The position numbers and the translations under genes are program-made. The notes under the pieces were generated by a model. That model saw nothing but the letters and a program-made list of their open reading frames with translations. It was not told the origin of the DNA and ran no database searches. A DNA stretch of 64,000 bases from Novosphingobium sp. RL4 (GTDB lineage Bacteria; Pseudomonadota; Alphaproteobacteria; Sphingomonadales; Sphingomonadaceae): positions 1,403,501-1,467,500 of the forward strand of contig NZ_CP141945.1 in the NCBI RefSeq assembly GCF_035658495.1, read 5' to 3'. This document shows, piece by piece, positions 49,786 through 59,200 of the stretch. How positions within the stretch are numbered: the first letter of the stretch is position 1; each line of letters starts with the position of its first letter.

Positions 49786-51858
49786 TCAGGCCGCGCGCTC
49801 GAGAATGCCGTCCGGGGCGGGCGGCCTGCCCGGCGGATGGCCGTGCGGAAAGAACACGCGGCGCAGCGTCAGCAGCGCCAGCACGCCTTCGCGCGCATGG
49901 GCGGGTTCGCACGCGGCGAGGGTGCGGATGCCGTGATCGATCGTGCTTTCCAGCATCTTTGGCGGGGTGATGGCCATGCGGGCGGCGGCCTGCGCGCGGT
50001 AGTGCGCGGCGACGGCCTGCCTTGCCGCGGCCAGTGCCGACGCCGCATCCCCGCGTAACGAGCGTTCGAGCTTGCCCAGCCGCAGCAGGGCGGCTCCGGC
50101 GCGCAGATCGTTCAGTCCGTCCAGCAGGGCCGCGCCGGGATCGCGTCCGGTGGCGACAAGGCGCGGCGCGAGCAGGCCGATCCGGTCGAGCGCCACGCCG
50201 ATCCAGGCACCCGGCGCGGGCGCGCCCGGAGCGTCGAACCGGCCGATGTCGCGCCAGCTCGCCTGCACGATGCGCTCCGCGCTTCGCCCTGCGCCCACCG
50301 TGGAGAAGATGCGCAGCATCACCGCCGACAGCACCGCGCCGGCGAGCTGGGCGATGGCGGCATTGATGAAGGTCGGGAAATGCTCGGCATATTCCTCGTT
50401 GAGGCCGACCGTGTTGAGCAGGCCCAGCAGCAGCCCGGTTGCCATGAGCGCCCGTGGCGGCCTGGCCAGCAGCGATCCGCCCACCAGCAGGTAAGGGGCG
50501 AGAACGGCGATCAGCACGCCGAACTCCGTCACGCGCGGGAGGATCGCGAAAGCATAGGCGATGGCGGCGAACGTGGCGATCACCCAGCCGGCGAGGAATT
50601 TGTTGAGCAGCACGGCGGGCTGGTCGAACCCGGCGAAGAGGGAGCAGCAGATCGCCGCGATCATCACCGCGCCGTCCCCGCTCGGCCATGCGGTGAGCCG
50701 CCAGAAAGCCACCGCGATGCAGACCGTGGCCACCGCGTTGAGGCCGGAGCGCAGCGCCATGCCCCGGTCTTCGTGAAGGGCGCGCGGCACCGCGCTGCCG
50801 AGCAGGGCGGGCACGTCCGTGCTGACGGCGGCGCGCGAGGGGGCGTGGAGCTGGCGGCGCAAGTCCCGGCAGTGGCAATGCGCCTCGATCAGTTCGCCGA
50901 GGCGAACGAGCAGGCCCAGCTTCAGCAGGTCCGGCGCTGCCATGTCCGGGCCGACCTCGGGCTCCAGCGCCTGTGCCCGCCTGCGCAAGGTTGCGGCTTC
51001 CTCGCGGTAGCCGCCGTCATCGCGGTCCAGCCAGTCGCGGGCCTGCGCGGCGAGCCGGTCCAGCCGGGCATCGGCATGGCCTTCGCCGCGAAGCTCGTGA
51101 AGCCGGTCCTCCACGGCGGCGGCAAGCGGTGCGAGTATCGCCAGTTGCTGCTGGAGCGCCCGCACCGCGCCGACGCGCAGCCGCCTGCGGCCGGTGTCGA
51201 ACGGCAGGTGGATGGAAAGCTGGTGCAGTTCGGCAATGTCGAGCGCCAGCTGGCGCCGGTCCCGCGCGAGGCGGACGGTGCCCGCTTCGTCCAGCGTGTC
51301 GATCGACCAGCGCTCGGCATCGCGCACGATCGCGTCGACGCGGGCCAGCAGGCGGTCGGAAACGCTGCGCGGGAAAACCAGCGAATGGACCAGCCCGGCG
51401 CAGAAGAAGCCCAGCGCGATCTCCTGTACGCGTGAGACGGCGGTTGTGAACACGGCTTCGGGGCGGTCGATGATCGGCATGGAAACGAGGATCGCGGTGA
51501 ACCCGGCCAGGAGGTACATATAGGCCCGCGCGGTGCGGTCGATCACGGCGAGGTAGATGCACAGGCCCAGCCAGCCGGCCAGCGCCAGCGTGAGGAATTC
51601 GGGCGATCCGCGCAGGTTCGGCAGCAGGATCACCGCCACCGCCGCGCCGATCGCGGTGCCGGAAAGGCGGAACAACGCCTTGGAATGGACCGCGCCGGTC
51701 ATCGGACTGGCGACGATATAGGCGGTCATCACCGACCAGAACGGCTTGGGAAACTGGAAGGTGAGCGCAAGGTAATAGGCGAGCGCCGCCGCTGCCAGGC
51801 ACTTGAGCGAGAACAGCGCATCGGTAACGCCGAAACGGTCGGCGATGGACGGCGTCAT
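49786..51858 (-). CDS. FUSC family inner-membrane exporter component
   Basis: The 690-residue protein has two sets of membrane helices (about residues 15-165 and 355-510), each followed by a helical cytoplasmic part, the layout of AaeB/FUSC transporters that export aromatic acids. The start FSLKCLAAAALAYYLALTFQFPKPFWSVMTAYIVASPMTG is characteristic. The usual partners of AaeB (AaeA-like adaptor and small membrane AaeX) are absent, so it may act with components elsewhere. Two overlapping inverted repeats lie upstream at 51965-52005. Confidence 0.87.
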   Translation of the reverse strand: MTPSIADRFGVTDALFSLKCLAAAALAYYLALTFQFPKPFWSVMTAYIVASPMTGAVHSKALFRLSGTAIGAAVAVILLPNLRGSPEFLTLALAGWLGLCIYLAVIDRTARAYMYLLAGFTAILVSMPIIDRPEAVFTTAVSRVQEIALGFFCAGLVHSLVFPRSVSDRLLARVDAIVRDAERWSIDTLDEAGTVRLARDRRQLALDIAELHQLSIHLPFDTGRRRLRVGAVRALQQQLAILAPLAAAVEDRLHELRGEGHADARLDRLAAQARDWLDRDDGGYREEAATLRRRAQALEPEVGPDMAAPDLLKLGLLVRLGELIEAHCHCRDLRRQLHAPSRAAVSTDVPALLGSAVPRALHEDRGMALRSGLNAVATVCIAVAFWRLTAWPSGDGAVMIAAICCSLFAGFDQPAVLLNKFLAGWVIATFAAIAYAFAILPRVTEFGVLIAVLAPYLLVGGSLLARPPRALMATGLLLGLLNTVGLNEEYAEHFPTFINAAIAQLAGAVLSAVMLRIFSTVGAGRSAERIVQASWRDIGRFDAPGAPAPGAWIGVALDRIGLLAPRLVATGRDPGAALLDGLNDLRAGAALLRLGKLERSLRGDAASALAAARQAVAAHYRAQAAARMAITPPKMLESTIDHGIRTLAACEPAHAREGVLALLTLRRVFFPHGHPPGRPPAPDGILERAA

Positions 51859-51964
51859 CGTGCTTCGCCCGCCTTGGCGGGCTTGGGGCGGGACGGGCAG
51901 GTCCGGCGTGATGCGGTCTGGGTCTGCATGGCTCCGGCGCTATGGGCTGCGGAGCCATGCCACT

Positions 51965-52005
51965 AGTCTGCGGTCAGGCTACAGACTGTCTCCTCATGGG
52001 AGACA
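51965..52005. promoter_or_regulatory. Two overlapping inverted repeats upstream of the FUSC gene
   Basis: AGTCTG (51965-51970) pairs with CAGACT (51982-51987). TGTCTCC (51987-51993) pairs with GGAGACA (51999-52005). They lie between the DUF1993 stop and the FUSC start, 107 bases or more upstream of the latter. They could be operator sites or a 3-prime hairpin of the DUF1993 mRNA. Confidence 0.4.
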
Positions 52006-52031
52006 ATCGGCGGCGCCGGCCTGAGGGGGTG

Positions 52032-52604
52032 TCAGGCCTGCGGCGCGGTATCCGGGCGCAAGTAGGCGAACATGTGCGAGACATAGTCGGCCTTGCCCAG
52101 TTCGGTGCCATGGCTGCGCAGGATCGCGTATGCCGCGTTGAGGTGGAAATAGAACTGCGGCAGCGACCAGTCGCGCGCGAATTCGCTGCCGGTCATGTCG
52201 AATTTCATGCCGTTGGGCAGTTCGATCGTCATCGGCAGATCGGCGCCGCCCTCAAGCGTGTCGGCCCCTTGTGCGCTCAGCAGGTCGAGCGCCTCGGCCA
52301 CGCGGGCCTTTGCCTGCGCGATGGTGCCGGGCTGCTCTGCGGCGTTCCAGCCTTCGCGGCGCACTTCGAGAAGGGCCTCGGGCACGGGTTCGCCCTTCAG
52401 GCGATGAACGGCTTCCTGCGCCTGGAAACAGGCAAATCGCACTTGCGCGGCGAGCGGGAACATATCGGGCGCCAGCCGCGCGGACAGCAGCGCCTCGGCA
52501 TCGCCGCCGTCGGCCGTTTCCTGTGTGGAAGCCTTGTCCAGCCATGCGGCCAGCCCGCGCAGCATCTGCGTGTAGGTGGGAACGAGCAATTGGGTAAGCA
52601 ACAT
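52032..52604 (-). CDS. DUF1993 family protein
   Basis: The 190-residue protein has the DUF1993 landmarks: an N-terminal helix LVPTYTQMLRGLAAWLDKA, PDMFPLAAQVRFACFQAQEAV near residue 47, and the C-terminal FYFHLNAAYAILRSHGTELGKADY. Members resemble the DinB-like four-helix fold, though their function is unknown. ATG 52604 follows AGGAG. It lies 24 bases downstream of the MFS transporter and is probably co-transcribed with it. Confidence 0.9.
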   Translation of the reverse strand: MLLTQLLVPTYTQMLRGLAAWLDKASTQETADGGDAEALLSARLAPDMFPLAAQVRFACFQAQEAVHRLKGEPVPEALLEVRREGWNAAEQPGTIAQAKARVAEALDLLSAQGADTLEGGADLPMTIELPNGMKFDMTGSEFARDWSLPQFYFHLNAAYAILRSHGTELGKADYVSHMFAYLRPDTAPQA

Positions 52605-52628
52605 CGGAGGCGCTCCTGATCCTGTCCG

Positions 52629-53936
52629 TCAGTCTTCCAGGATACGGCTGTGCTGGCGGGTGTCCCGCATGCGGATGTAGATCGCCAGAGAGATGGCGAT
52701 CATCACGGTGACGTAGATGTAGAAGGCGTGTTCGACCCCGGCCTGCTTGAACCACAGCGCGACGAATTCGGCGGTGCCGCCGAACAGCGTGTTGGCCAGC
52801 GCATAAGGCAGGGCCACGCCCAGCGCGCGGATATGGGCGGGGAACAGTTCGGCCTTCACCACCGCGTTGATCGAGGTATATCCGGTCACGATTACCAGTC
52901 CGGCCATGACCAGCAATCCGGCGGTGACCGGGTTCCTGGTGGTCGCCAGCGTCGCGAAGATGGGATAGGTGAACAGCACGCCCAGCACGCCGAAACCGAT
53001 CATCAGCGGCTTGCGCCCGATCCGGTCGGACAGGGCGCCCGCCAGCGGCTGCAGCAGCATGAACACGAACAGCGTGATGCCGTTGATCGCGGAGGCCGTT
53101 TCCCGGCTGAGCCCGCTCGTGTTGACGAGGAACTTCTGCATGTAGATCGAATAGGCGTAGAAGGCGATCGTCCCGCCCGCGGTCAGCAGCATCACGGTCA
53201 GCGTTTCGCGCGGGTGGCTGCGGATCAGTTCGAGGAAGCCGGATTGCGGCGCCCCTTCGGCGCGGGCCTTCTCGAAGCTTTCGGTTTCCGCCATGCCGCG
53301 CCGCACGCGGAACACGATCACCGCCAGCGCTCCGCCGATCACGAAGGGAATGCGCCAGCCCCATGCGTCAAGCTGCGCTTCGCTCAGCACCGCCTGGAGC
53401 GTCAGCAACACGCAGATCGCCACGAGTTGCCCCGCGATCAGGGTGACGTACTGGAAGCTGGAGAAGAAGCCCCGGTTGTTGCGGCCCGCCATTTCGGAGA
53501 GATAAGTGGCGCTGGCGCCATATTCGCCGCCGATCGACAGGCCCTGCATCAGCCGGGCAAGGACCAGCAGCAGCGGCGCGCCGATGCCGATCGTCTGGTA
53601 GGACGGGGTCACCGCGATCAGCATCGATCCCGCGCACATCAGCGCGACCGACAGGGTGAGCCCGCTCTTGCGTCCGTGCCGGTCGGCATAGACGCCCATC
53701 AGCCATGCCCCGATCGGCCGCATCAGGAACCCCACCGCGAAGATTGCCGCCGCGCTCAGCAACTGGGCGGTGCGGTCCTCGCTCGGAAAGAAGTGCGGTG
53801 CGAAATAGAGCGTGAAGGCCGAATAGGCGTACCAGTCGTACCATTCGACGAGATTGCCGGTGGAACCGCCGAGGATCGCCTTCAGGCGCTTGTTCCGGTG
53901 ATCCCGGAGGTCGGGTTCTGCAAGGTGAGCCGTCAT
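52629..53936 (-). CDS. MFS transporter, metabolite:H+ symporter family
   Basis: The 435-residue protein has 12 predicted helices and the MFS signatures GVYADRHGRKSGLT near residue 80 and ALSDRIGRKPLMIGF near 300. The N-terminal segment GNLVEWYDWYAYSAFTLYFAPHFFP is the mark of the ProP/KgtP/ShiA group, which imports small acids, betaines or shikimate. The substrate is not predictable. It is divergent from the chemotaxis operon across a 255-base region. Confidence 0.92.
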   Translation of the reverse strand: MTAHLAEPDLRDHRNKRLKAILGGSTGNLVEWYDWYAYSAFTLYFAPHFFPSEDRTAQLLSAAAIFAVGFLMRPIGAWLMGVYADRHGRKSGLTLSVALMCAGSMLIAVTPSYQTIGIGAPLLLVLARLMQGLSIGGEYGASATYLSEMAGRNNRGFFSSFQYVTLIAGQLVAICVLLTLQAVLSEAQLDAWGWRIPFVIGGALAVIVFRVRRGMAETESFEKARAEGAPQSGFLELIRSHPRETLTVMLLTAGGTIAFYAYSIYMQKFLVNTSGLSRETASAINGITLFVFMLLQPLAGALSDRIGRKPLMIGFGVLGVLFTYPIFATLATTRNPVTAGLLVMAGLVIVTGYTSINAVVKAELFPAHIRALGVALPYALANTLFGGTAEFVALWFKQAGVEHAFYIYVTVMIAISLAIYIRMRDTRQHSRILED

Positions 53937-54052
53937 CAGGGCAGAGGCCTATTGGAAATGCCGCCGCCGGTCCAGCGCCTTGGGCGTCCGCGAACCCGGT
54001 CCGCCCCGCAACCGCGCCGCCGCGCGGAATTTCGCTGCGGGCACGCCATTTT

Positions 54053-54081
54053 CCGCAAACGACAAGATCTGCCGCAAACGA
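54053..54081 (+). repeat. Direct repeat upstream of the chemotaxis operon
   Basis: CCGCAAACGA occurs at 54053-54062 and 54072-54081, with a 19-base period, close to two helical turns. It lies 110-140 bases before the STAS gene and may be a regulator site or chance. Confidence 0.4.
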
Positions 54082-54191
54082 TTAAAAAATCCGATCCGGA
54101 AAGTCCGGCGCGGCGGGATTTCGTCTAGAAATAACAAGGCCGCCCGCTGCGCCGAAACGATCGCGCTCATGGGCAATACCAAGAGGAAGCG

Positions 54192-54503
54192 ATGCGCCAG
54201 GTCGTAGCAGTTCCAGGTTCCGTAACGGTGCGTTCCGCGCATCAGTTCAGGCAGGATATTCTTGCCGGGTTCGATGCGGGGCAGGATCTTGATCTTGACC
54301 TGTCGTCACTTGTCGAAGTCGATCTTGCATTTCTTGAGATCGTCTACTCTGCGCGGGATCACTGGATGCGCGCGGGCCGTGAACTGCGTCTGGCGCATCC
54401 TGCCGGCGGTCCGGTTGCCGCGCTGCTCGAACGCGCGGGCTTCCTGACGGACCCCACCCCCCAGGACCTCGAATTCTGGTTCCACGGAGAACTGCCGCAA
54501 TGA
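54192..54503 (+). CDS. STAS-domain protein of the chemotaxis operon
   Basis: The 103-residue protein is a single STAS domain, as in anti-sigma-factor antagonists and chemotaxis-associated STAS proteins. The segment LDLDLSSLVEVDLAFLEIVYSA aligns with the phosphoacceptor loop, but the Ser/Thr usually present after the aspartate (D-S/T-x-G) is Leu, and Gly is Phe. It therefore probably cannot be regulated by standard phosphorylation. ATG 54192 follows AGGAAG. It overlaps cheY by ATGA and leads the operon. Confidence 0.85.
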   Translation: MRQVVAVPGSVTVRSAHQFRQDILAGFDAGQDLDLDLSSLVEVDLAFLEIVYSARDHWMRAGRELRLAHPAGGPVAALLERAGFLTDPTPQDLEFWFHGELPQ

Positions 54504-54868
54504 CTGCCTCGATCCTTACCGTCGACGATTCCCCCAGCCTGCGCATGGCGATCCGCATCGCGCTGACCGGCGCGGGCTACGACGTCACCGAAGCGGGAGA
54601 CGGCGTCGAGGGGCTGAACGCGGCCGGCGCCAAGCGGTTCGACCTTATCATCACCGATCTCAACATGCCCAACATGGACGGGCTGACGATGATCCGCGAA
54701 CTGCGCAAGGCGCCGGAGCAGGCCGGGATTCCGATCATCTTCCTCACCACCGAAAGCGATGACGCGATGAAGCAGCAGGCCAAGGCGGCCGGCGCCACCG
54801 GCTGGCTGGTGAAGCCCTTCGTGCCGGAGCAGCTCATCAAGGTCTCCCGCAAGGTGCTGGGCCGTTGA
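54500..54868 (+). CDS. cheY: Chemotaxis response regulator
   Basis: The 122-residue single-domain receiver has the acidic pair D9/D10, phosphoacceptor D53 in IITDLNMPNMDG, the Thr in FLTTESDD near 83 and Lys in LVKPFVPEQ near 104. It would be phosphorylated by the CheA encoded next and act on the motor or another output. The start overlaps the STAS stop by 4 bases, and its stop overlaps the cheA TTG start. Confidence 0.94.
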   Translation: MTASILTVDDSPSLRMAIRIALTGAGYDVTEAGDGVEGLNAAGAKRFDLIITDLNMPNMDGLTMIRELRKAPEQAGIPIIFLTTESDDAMKQQAKAAGATGWLVKPFVPEQLIKVSRKVLGR

Positions 54869-56910
54869 ATACGCAGGATCCGGTCGCGGCGTTCCGCGTC
54901 GAGGCGGGCGACCTGCTCGACCAGATCGAGCAGGGCCTGCTGGACCTCGGCCACCGGCTGGAGGACCGCGCGCTCATCGACGAAGTGTTCCGGGGGCTGC
55001 ACACGCTGAAGGGCTCGGGCGCGATGTTCGGCTTCGATGCGCTGGCCGATTTCACTCACCATTGCGAGACCGCGTTCGACCGCGTGCGCAAGGGGCTGGC
55101 CCCGGCGACGCAGGAACTGGTCGCGGTGATCCTCTCGGCGCGGGACCACATGCGCGCGCTGATCGAAGGCGACGGCGCCGGGCTGGAGGCCGCAGGCACG
55201 GCGATCCTCGCCCAGCTCCAGGCCGCGATCGACGGCGCGGACACGGTGCCCGCCACTGCCACTGCCAATGCCACTGCCGCTGCGGTTCCTGCGGCCGCCT
55301 CCCCCGCCCGGAACGGCTGGCGGCTGTTCTTCCGGCTTCCCGCCGATGCCATGGCCAACGGCACCAACCCGCTGATGTTGCTGGACGAACTGCGCGATCT
55401 TGGCGATTGCCGGATCGCCGCGCGCACCGATGCCGTGCCGCCGCTGGCCGATCTGGTGCCGACCGAGTGCCACATCGGCTGGGATGTCGAACTTCGCGGC
55501 GACATCTCGCGCGATGACATCGATGACGTGTTCATCTTCGTGATGGACGACATGGAACTCACCATCGAGCCGCTGGACGATGTTCCTGCCGAGGCGGCTG
55601 CCCAATTACCGGCAGATCAGGCGCCCGCCGCGCTCCCCGCCGCCGTGGAGGCTGCACCTGCGCCTCAGGCCGCACCGGCGCAGGACGGCGCGAATCCCGC
55701 CGGCCGTCCGGCGGCCAAGGCGGGCGAAAGCGTGCGCGTTCCCGCCGAGCGTCTGGACGAGCTGATGGACCGGGTGGGCGAACTCGTGATCGTCCAGAGC
55801 CGCCTTTCGCAGCTCGCCGCCGGCAGCGGTTCGGCGGTCGGCAACGAACTGGCGCTGCGCTCGATCTCCGAAGAGATCGAGCGGCTCGCGGGTGAACTGC
55901 GCGATACCATGATGGTGCTGCGCATGGTTCCCGTGGCCAGCCTGTTCAGCCGCTTCCGCCGCCTCGTCCACGATCTTGCGCGCGAGACCGGCAAGACCAT
56001 CGAGCTTTCGACCGAGGGCGAGACCACCGAAGTCGACAAGACCATGATCGAGCGTCTGGCCGATCCCATGGTCCACCTGATCCGCAATGCCTGCGATCAC
56101 GGCCTGGAAACGCCGGAAGACCGGATCGCCGCCGGAAAGGCTGCCGCTGGGCAGGTTCGCCTCTCCGCCCATCAGGCGGGCGGCGAAGTGCTCATCACCA
56201 TCCGCGACGACGGGCGCGGGATCGACCGCGTGCGCGTTCGCGCCAAGGCCGAGGCGCAGGGGCTGATCCAGCCCGGCCAGCAGATTTCCGATCACGAACT
56301 GCTCCAGATGATCTTCCATCCCGGCTTCTCCACGGCGGCGCAGGTCACCAGCCTGTCCGGGCGCGGCGTGGGCATGGACGTGGTGAAGCGCACCATCGAG
56401 AGCCTGCGCGGCGCGATCGACATCACGTCCGCGCCGGGCGAGGGCTCCACCGTGGTGCTGCGCATCCCGCTGACGCTGGCGATCATCGACGGGCTGCTCG
56501 TGCGGGTGGGCAACGGCCGCTACGTGATCCCGCTCGGCGCGGTCGAGGAATGCCTCGAACTCAGCCTTGAGGAAGACCTGCGTTCGCGCGGCCGCAGCTT
56601 CATCACCCTGCGCGACCGGCTGGTGCCGTTCCTGCGCCTGCGGGAGATCTTCGACACCGGCACCCGGCCCGATCCGCATCAGAAGATCGTCGTCATCGCC
56701 ACTGGCGCCGAGCGCGTCGGGCTGGTGGTGGACCAGATCATCGGCAGCCACCAGACCGTCATCAAGTCGATGTCGCCGCTGCACCGGGACGTCGCCACTT
56801 TCGCGGGGGCCACCATCCTCGGCGACGGCGGTGTCGCCCTGATCCTCGATGTCGTCCAGCTCGTCATGCTGGGCCAGAACCAGGAGGAGCGGCTTCGCGC
56901 CGCCGGATAA
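54865..56910 (+). CDS. cheA: Chemotaxis sensor histidine kinase
   Basis: The 681-residue protein has an HPt domain with phosphorylated H46 (GLHTLKGSGAMFG). A middle domain (about 145-235) that probably binds CheY is followed by an Ala/Pro linker. The dimerisation domain is VRVPAERLDELMDRVGELVIVQSRL near 290. The ATPase domain has the N box LIRNACDHGLETPEDR, G1 DDGRGIDRVR and G2 GRGVGMDVV. A CheW-like P5 domain completes it. The start is TTG 54865, overlapping the cheY stop in TTGA; no other plausible start precedes the HPt domain. Confidence 0.95.
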   Translation: MNTQDPVAAFRVEAGDLLDQIEQGLLDLGHRLEDRALIDEVFRGLHTLKGSGAMFGFDALADFTHHCETAFDRVRKGLAPATQELVAVILSARDHMRALIEGDGAGLEAAGTAILAQLQAAIDGADTVPATATANATAAAVPAAASPARNGWRLFFRLPADAMANGTNPLMLLDELRDLGDCRIAARTDAVPPLADLVPTECHIGWDVELRGDISRDDIDDVFIFVMDDMELTIEPLDDVPAEAAAQLPADQAPAALPAAVEAAPAPQAAPAQDGANPAGRPAAKAGESVRVPAERLDELMDRVGELVIVQSRLSQLAAGSGSAVGNELALRSISEEIERLAGELRDTMMVLRMVPVASLFSRFRRLVHDLARETGKTIELSTEGETTEVDKTMIERLADPMVHLIRNACDHGLETPEDRIAAGKAAAGQVRLSAHQAGGEVLITIRDDGRGIDRVRVRAKAEAQGLIQPGQQISDHELLQMIFHPGFSTAAQVTSLSGRGVGMDVVKRTIESLRGAIDITSAPGEGSTVVLRIPLTLAIIDGLLVRVGNGRYVIPLGAVEECLELSLEEDLRSRGRSFITLRDRLVPFLRLREIFDTGTRPDPHQKIVVIATGAERVGLVVDQIIGSHQTVIKSMSPLHRDVATFAGATILGDGGVALILDVVQLVMLGQNQEERLRAAG

Positions 56911-56913
56911 GCC

Positions 56914-57441
56914 ATGAGCGAACCGTTCCAAGACCAGGCAGCCACCCGGTGGGATGCCGCCGGCCAGCTCGAAGTGCTGACCTTCAACCTCGGCGAGGAG
57001 ACTTTCGCGCTGGAGGCCACGCTGGTTCGCGAGATCCTTGATCTCCTGCCCGAAACCCGCGTTCCCGGCGCGGCGCCGCTGCTGGGCAGCGTGGTGAACT
57101 TTCGCGGCAAGATCATCCCGATCGCCGACTTGCGGCTGGCCTTCGCCATGCCCGCGGCCGAAGCCACGGTGGACAGCCGCATCGTCGTGATCGAGACCGA
57201 GGCCGAAGGCGAGACGTTCCAGATCGGCATCCGCACGGACAAGGTCCACGAGGTGACGACGCTCCGGCAGAGCGCGAGCGAGAGCCCGCCCGCCGTGGGC
57301 CTGCGCTGGCGGCGCGACTTCGTGCGCGAACTGGTTCGCCGGCAGGACGGCGTGGTCGTCCTGCCCGATCTTGCCGCCATCTTTCGTTCACTGGTCGGCG
57401 GAACCGATTCCGCCGCGATCCAGCCATCCACACTTCATTGA
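56914..57441 (+). CDS. cheW: Chemotaxis coupling protein CheW, first copy
   Basis: The 175-residue protein is a single CheW domain: [21 protein letters not shown] near residue 22, [28 protein letters not shown] near 52 and the late strand [14 protein letters not shown]. It links receptors to CheA. It follows cheA by 3 bases. A second cheW (60994-61473) lies after the two receptors and differs in sequence, so receptor-specific coupling is possible. Confidence 0.93.
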   Translation: MSEPFQDQAATRWDAAGQLEVLTFNLGEETFALEATLVREILDLLPETRVPGAAPLLGSVVNFRGKIIPIADLRLAFAMPAAEATVDSRIVVIETEAEGETFQIGIRTDKVHEVTTLRQSASESPPAVGLRWRRDFVRELVRRQDGVVVLPDLAAIFRSLVGGTDSAAIQPSTLH

Positions 57442-57455
57442 GCCGGGGGGCCATC

Positions 57456-59141
57456 ATGCGTGCAACCATCAAGCTGAAGCTCGGAGGTACTTTCGTCCTC
57501 CTCCTCATCATCATGGCAGCGATCATCGGGATCGGCATTTCCCGACTGTCGACGCTGAACGATTCGGTCGGCGATCTCGTGGCCGGGCCGGCAAAGCAGC
57601 TTGACCGCGCCCGCGCCATCGACGGCGGGGTGAGTATGATGGTCCGTTCCGAGAAGAACCTCGTCCTGACGGACGATCCGGTGCAGATCCGCGAACTCGA
57701 AACCCGCATCGTCACCTGGCGCGACCGGGTGGAGGAACAGGTCGAACAGGCCAATGCCAACGCTTCGGAAGAGACGCGGGCATCGTGGGCGCAATTGCGC
57801 GACCAGTGGAACGCGTTCAAGCCGGTGAACCAGCACGTCAGCGAGCTCAGCCGCAGCGACAAGGCCGCCGCCACCGCGCTCACCATGGGCGAATCGCGCG
57901 ACCGGGCCCAGGCCGTGACCAAGACGGTCGAAAACCTCGTCCAGCTCCAGCAGGAGAAGATGGCCAAGGCCGACGCGGACACCGAGATCACTTACGGGTC
58001 GGCGCGCTCGCTCATGATCGGCATGGGTGTTGCCGGGTTCATCATCACCGTGGCCGCCGCGGCCTATCTCGCGCTGCTGATCTCGCGGGGCCTGAAGTCG
58101 GCGGGGGATGCCATGAGCCAGGTGGCCGAGGGCGACCTTACCCGCACGGCCCAGATCCGTTCGAACGACGAGATCAGCGACCTGCTGGGCCATGTGAACA
58201 CGATGATCGAGCGTCTGCGCGGCGTGGTCGGCGATGCCACGGTCGCGGCGGAGAACGTTTCGGCGGGCAGCCAGGAGCTTTCGGCCAATTCCGAGCAGGT
58301 CTCGCAAGGCGCCACCGAACAGGCGGCCGCTGCCGAGCAGGCCTCGGCCTCGATGGAAGAGATGGCCGCCAACATCAAGCAGAACGCCGACAATGCGGCG
58401 CAGACCGAAAAGATCGCCCGCCAGTCCTCCAGGGATGCCGAAGCCAGCGGCGTGGCGGTAAACCGTGCGGTCGGCGCGATGCGCACGATTGCCGAGAAGA
58501 TCGGCATCGTCCAGGAAATCGCCCGCCAGACCGACCTGCTCGCCCTCAACGCGGCGGTGGAGGCCGCGCGAGCGGGCGAGCACGGGCGCGGTTTTGCCGT
58601 CGTCGCATCCGAAGTGCGCAAGCTTGCCGAGCGCAGCCAGCAGGCTTCAGCCGAAATCAGCGCCGTCTCGACCGAGACCGTGCAGGCTGCTGCCGAAGCC
58701 GGCGACATGCTCTCGAAGCTGGTGCCCGACATCCGCCGTACCGCCGAACTGGTCTCGGAGATCAGCGTGGCCTGCCGCGAACAGGATATCGGCGCGGGGC
58801 AGATCAACGAGGCGATCCAGCAGCTCGACCAGGTGACGCAGCAGAACGCCGGCGCCTCGGAGCAGATCTCCACGACGTCGGAAGAACTCGCCGCGCAGGC
58901 GGAGGAGCTTCAGGCTTCGATCGCCTACTTCCGCACCGACGGGAACGGCACGCGCCGCAAGGCCGCGCCGGTGACATTCCGCCAGCCGGTGGCCGCCGCC
59001 CGCAAGGCAGCCGCTCCCACCCGCACGCTCCGTTCGCTCTCGGTCGCCGACCAGCAGGCCCGCGCCCGCGGCTTTGCGCTCGATCTCTCGACCGGCGGGC
59101 CTGACAGCGAGGACGAGGCGTTCAGCACTCACGCGGCCTGA
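57456..59141 (+). CDS. Methyl-accepting chemotaxis protein, first copy
   Basis: The 561-residue receptor has a membrane helix at about 9-30, a periplasmic four-helix-bundle ligand domain of about 150 residues, a second helix ([25 protein letters not shown]) and one HAMP domain. The signalling coiled coil has the tip [19 protein letters not shown] near 365. The C terminus is an unstructured basic/Ala-rich tail without the NWETF tether. I chose ATG 57456 behind GGGGGG instead of TTG 57438. The cytoplasmic half is almost identical to that of the next receptor. Confidence 0.93.
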   Translation: MRATIKLKLGGTFVLLLIIMAAIIGIGISRLSTLNDSVGDLVAGPAKQLDRARAIDGGVSMMVRSEKNLVLTDDPVQIRELETRIVTWRDRVEEQVEQANANASEETRASWAQLRDQWNAFKPVNQHVSELSRSDKAAATALTMGESRDRAQAVTKTVENLVQLQQEKMAKADADTEITYGSARSLMIGMGVAGFIITVAAAAYLALLISRGLKSAGDAMSQVAEGDLTRTAQIRSNDEISDLLGHVNTMIERLRGVVGDATVAAENVSAGSQELSANSEQVSQGATEQAAAAEQASASMEEMAANIKQNADNAAQTEKIARQSSRDAEASGVAVNRAVGAMRTIAEKIGIVQEIARQTDLLALNAAVEAARAGEHGRGFAVVASEVRKLAERSQQASAEISAVSTETVQAAAEAGDMLSKLVPDIRRTAELVSEISVACREQDIGAGQINEAIQQLDQVTQQNAGASEQISTTSEELAAQAEELQASIAYFRTDGNGTRRKAAPVTFRQPVAAARKAAAPTRTLRSLSVADQQARARGFALDLSTGGPDSEDEAFSTHAA

Positions 59142-59200
59142 CGCGCCGACGCCGATTACCGTTTCTTTCCCCCCATCCGGGTCCCAAGGTTCCATTTCCC

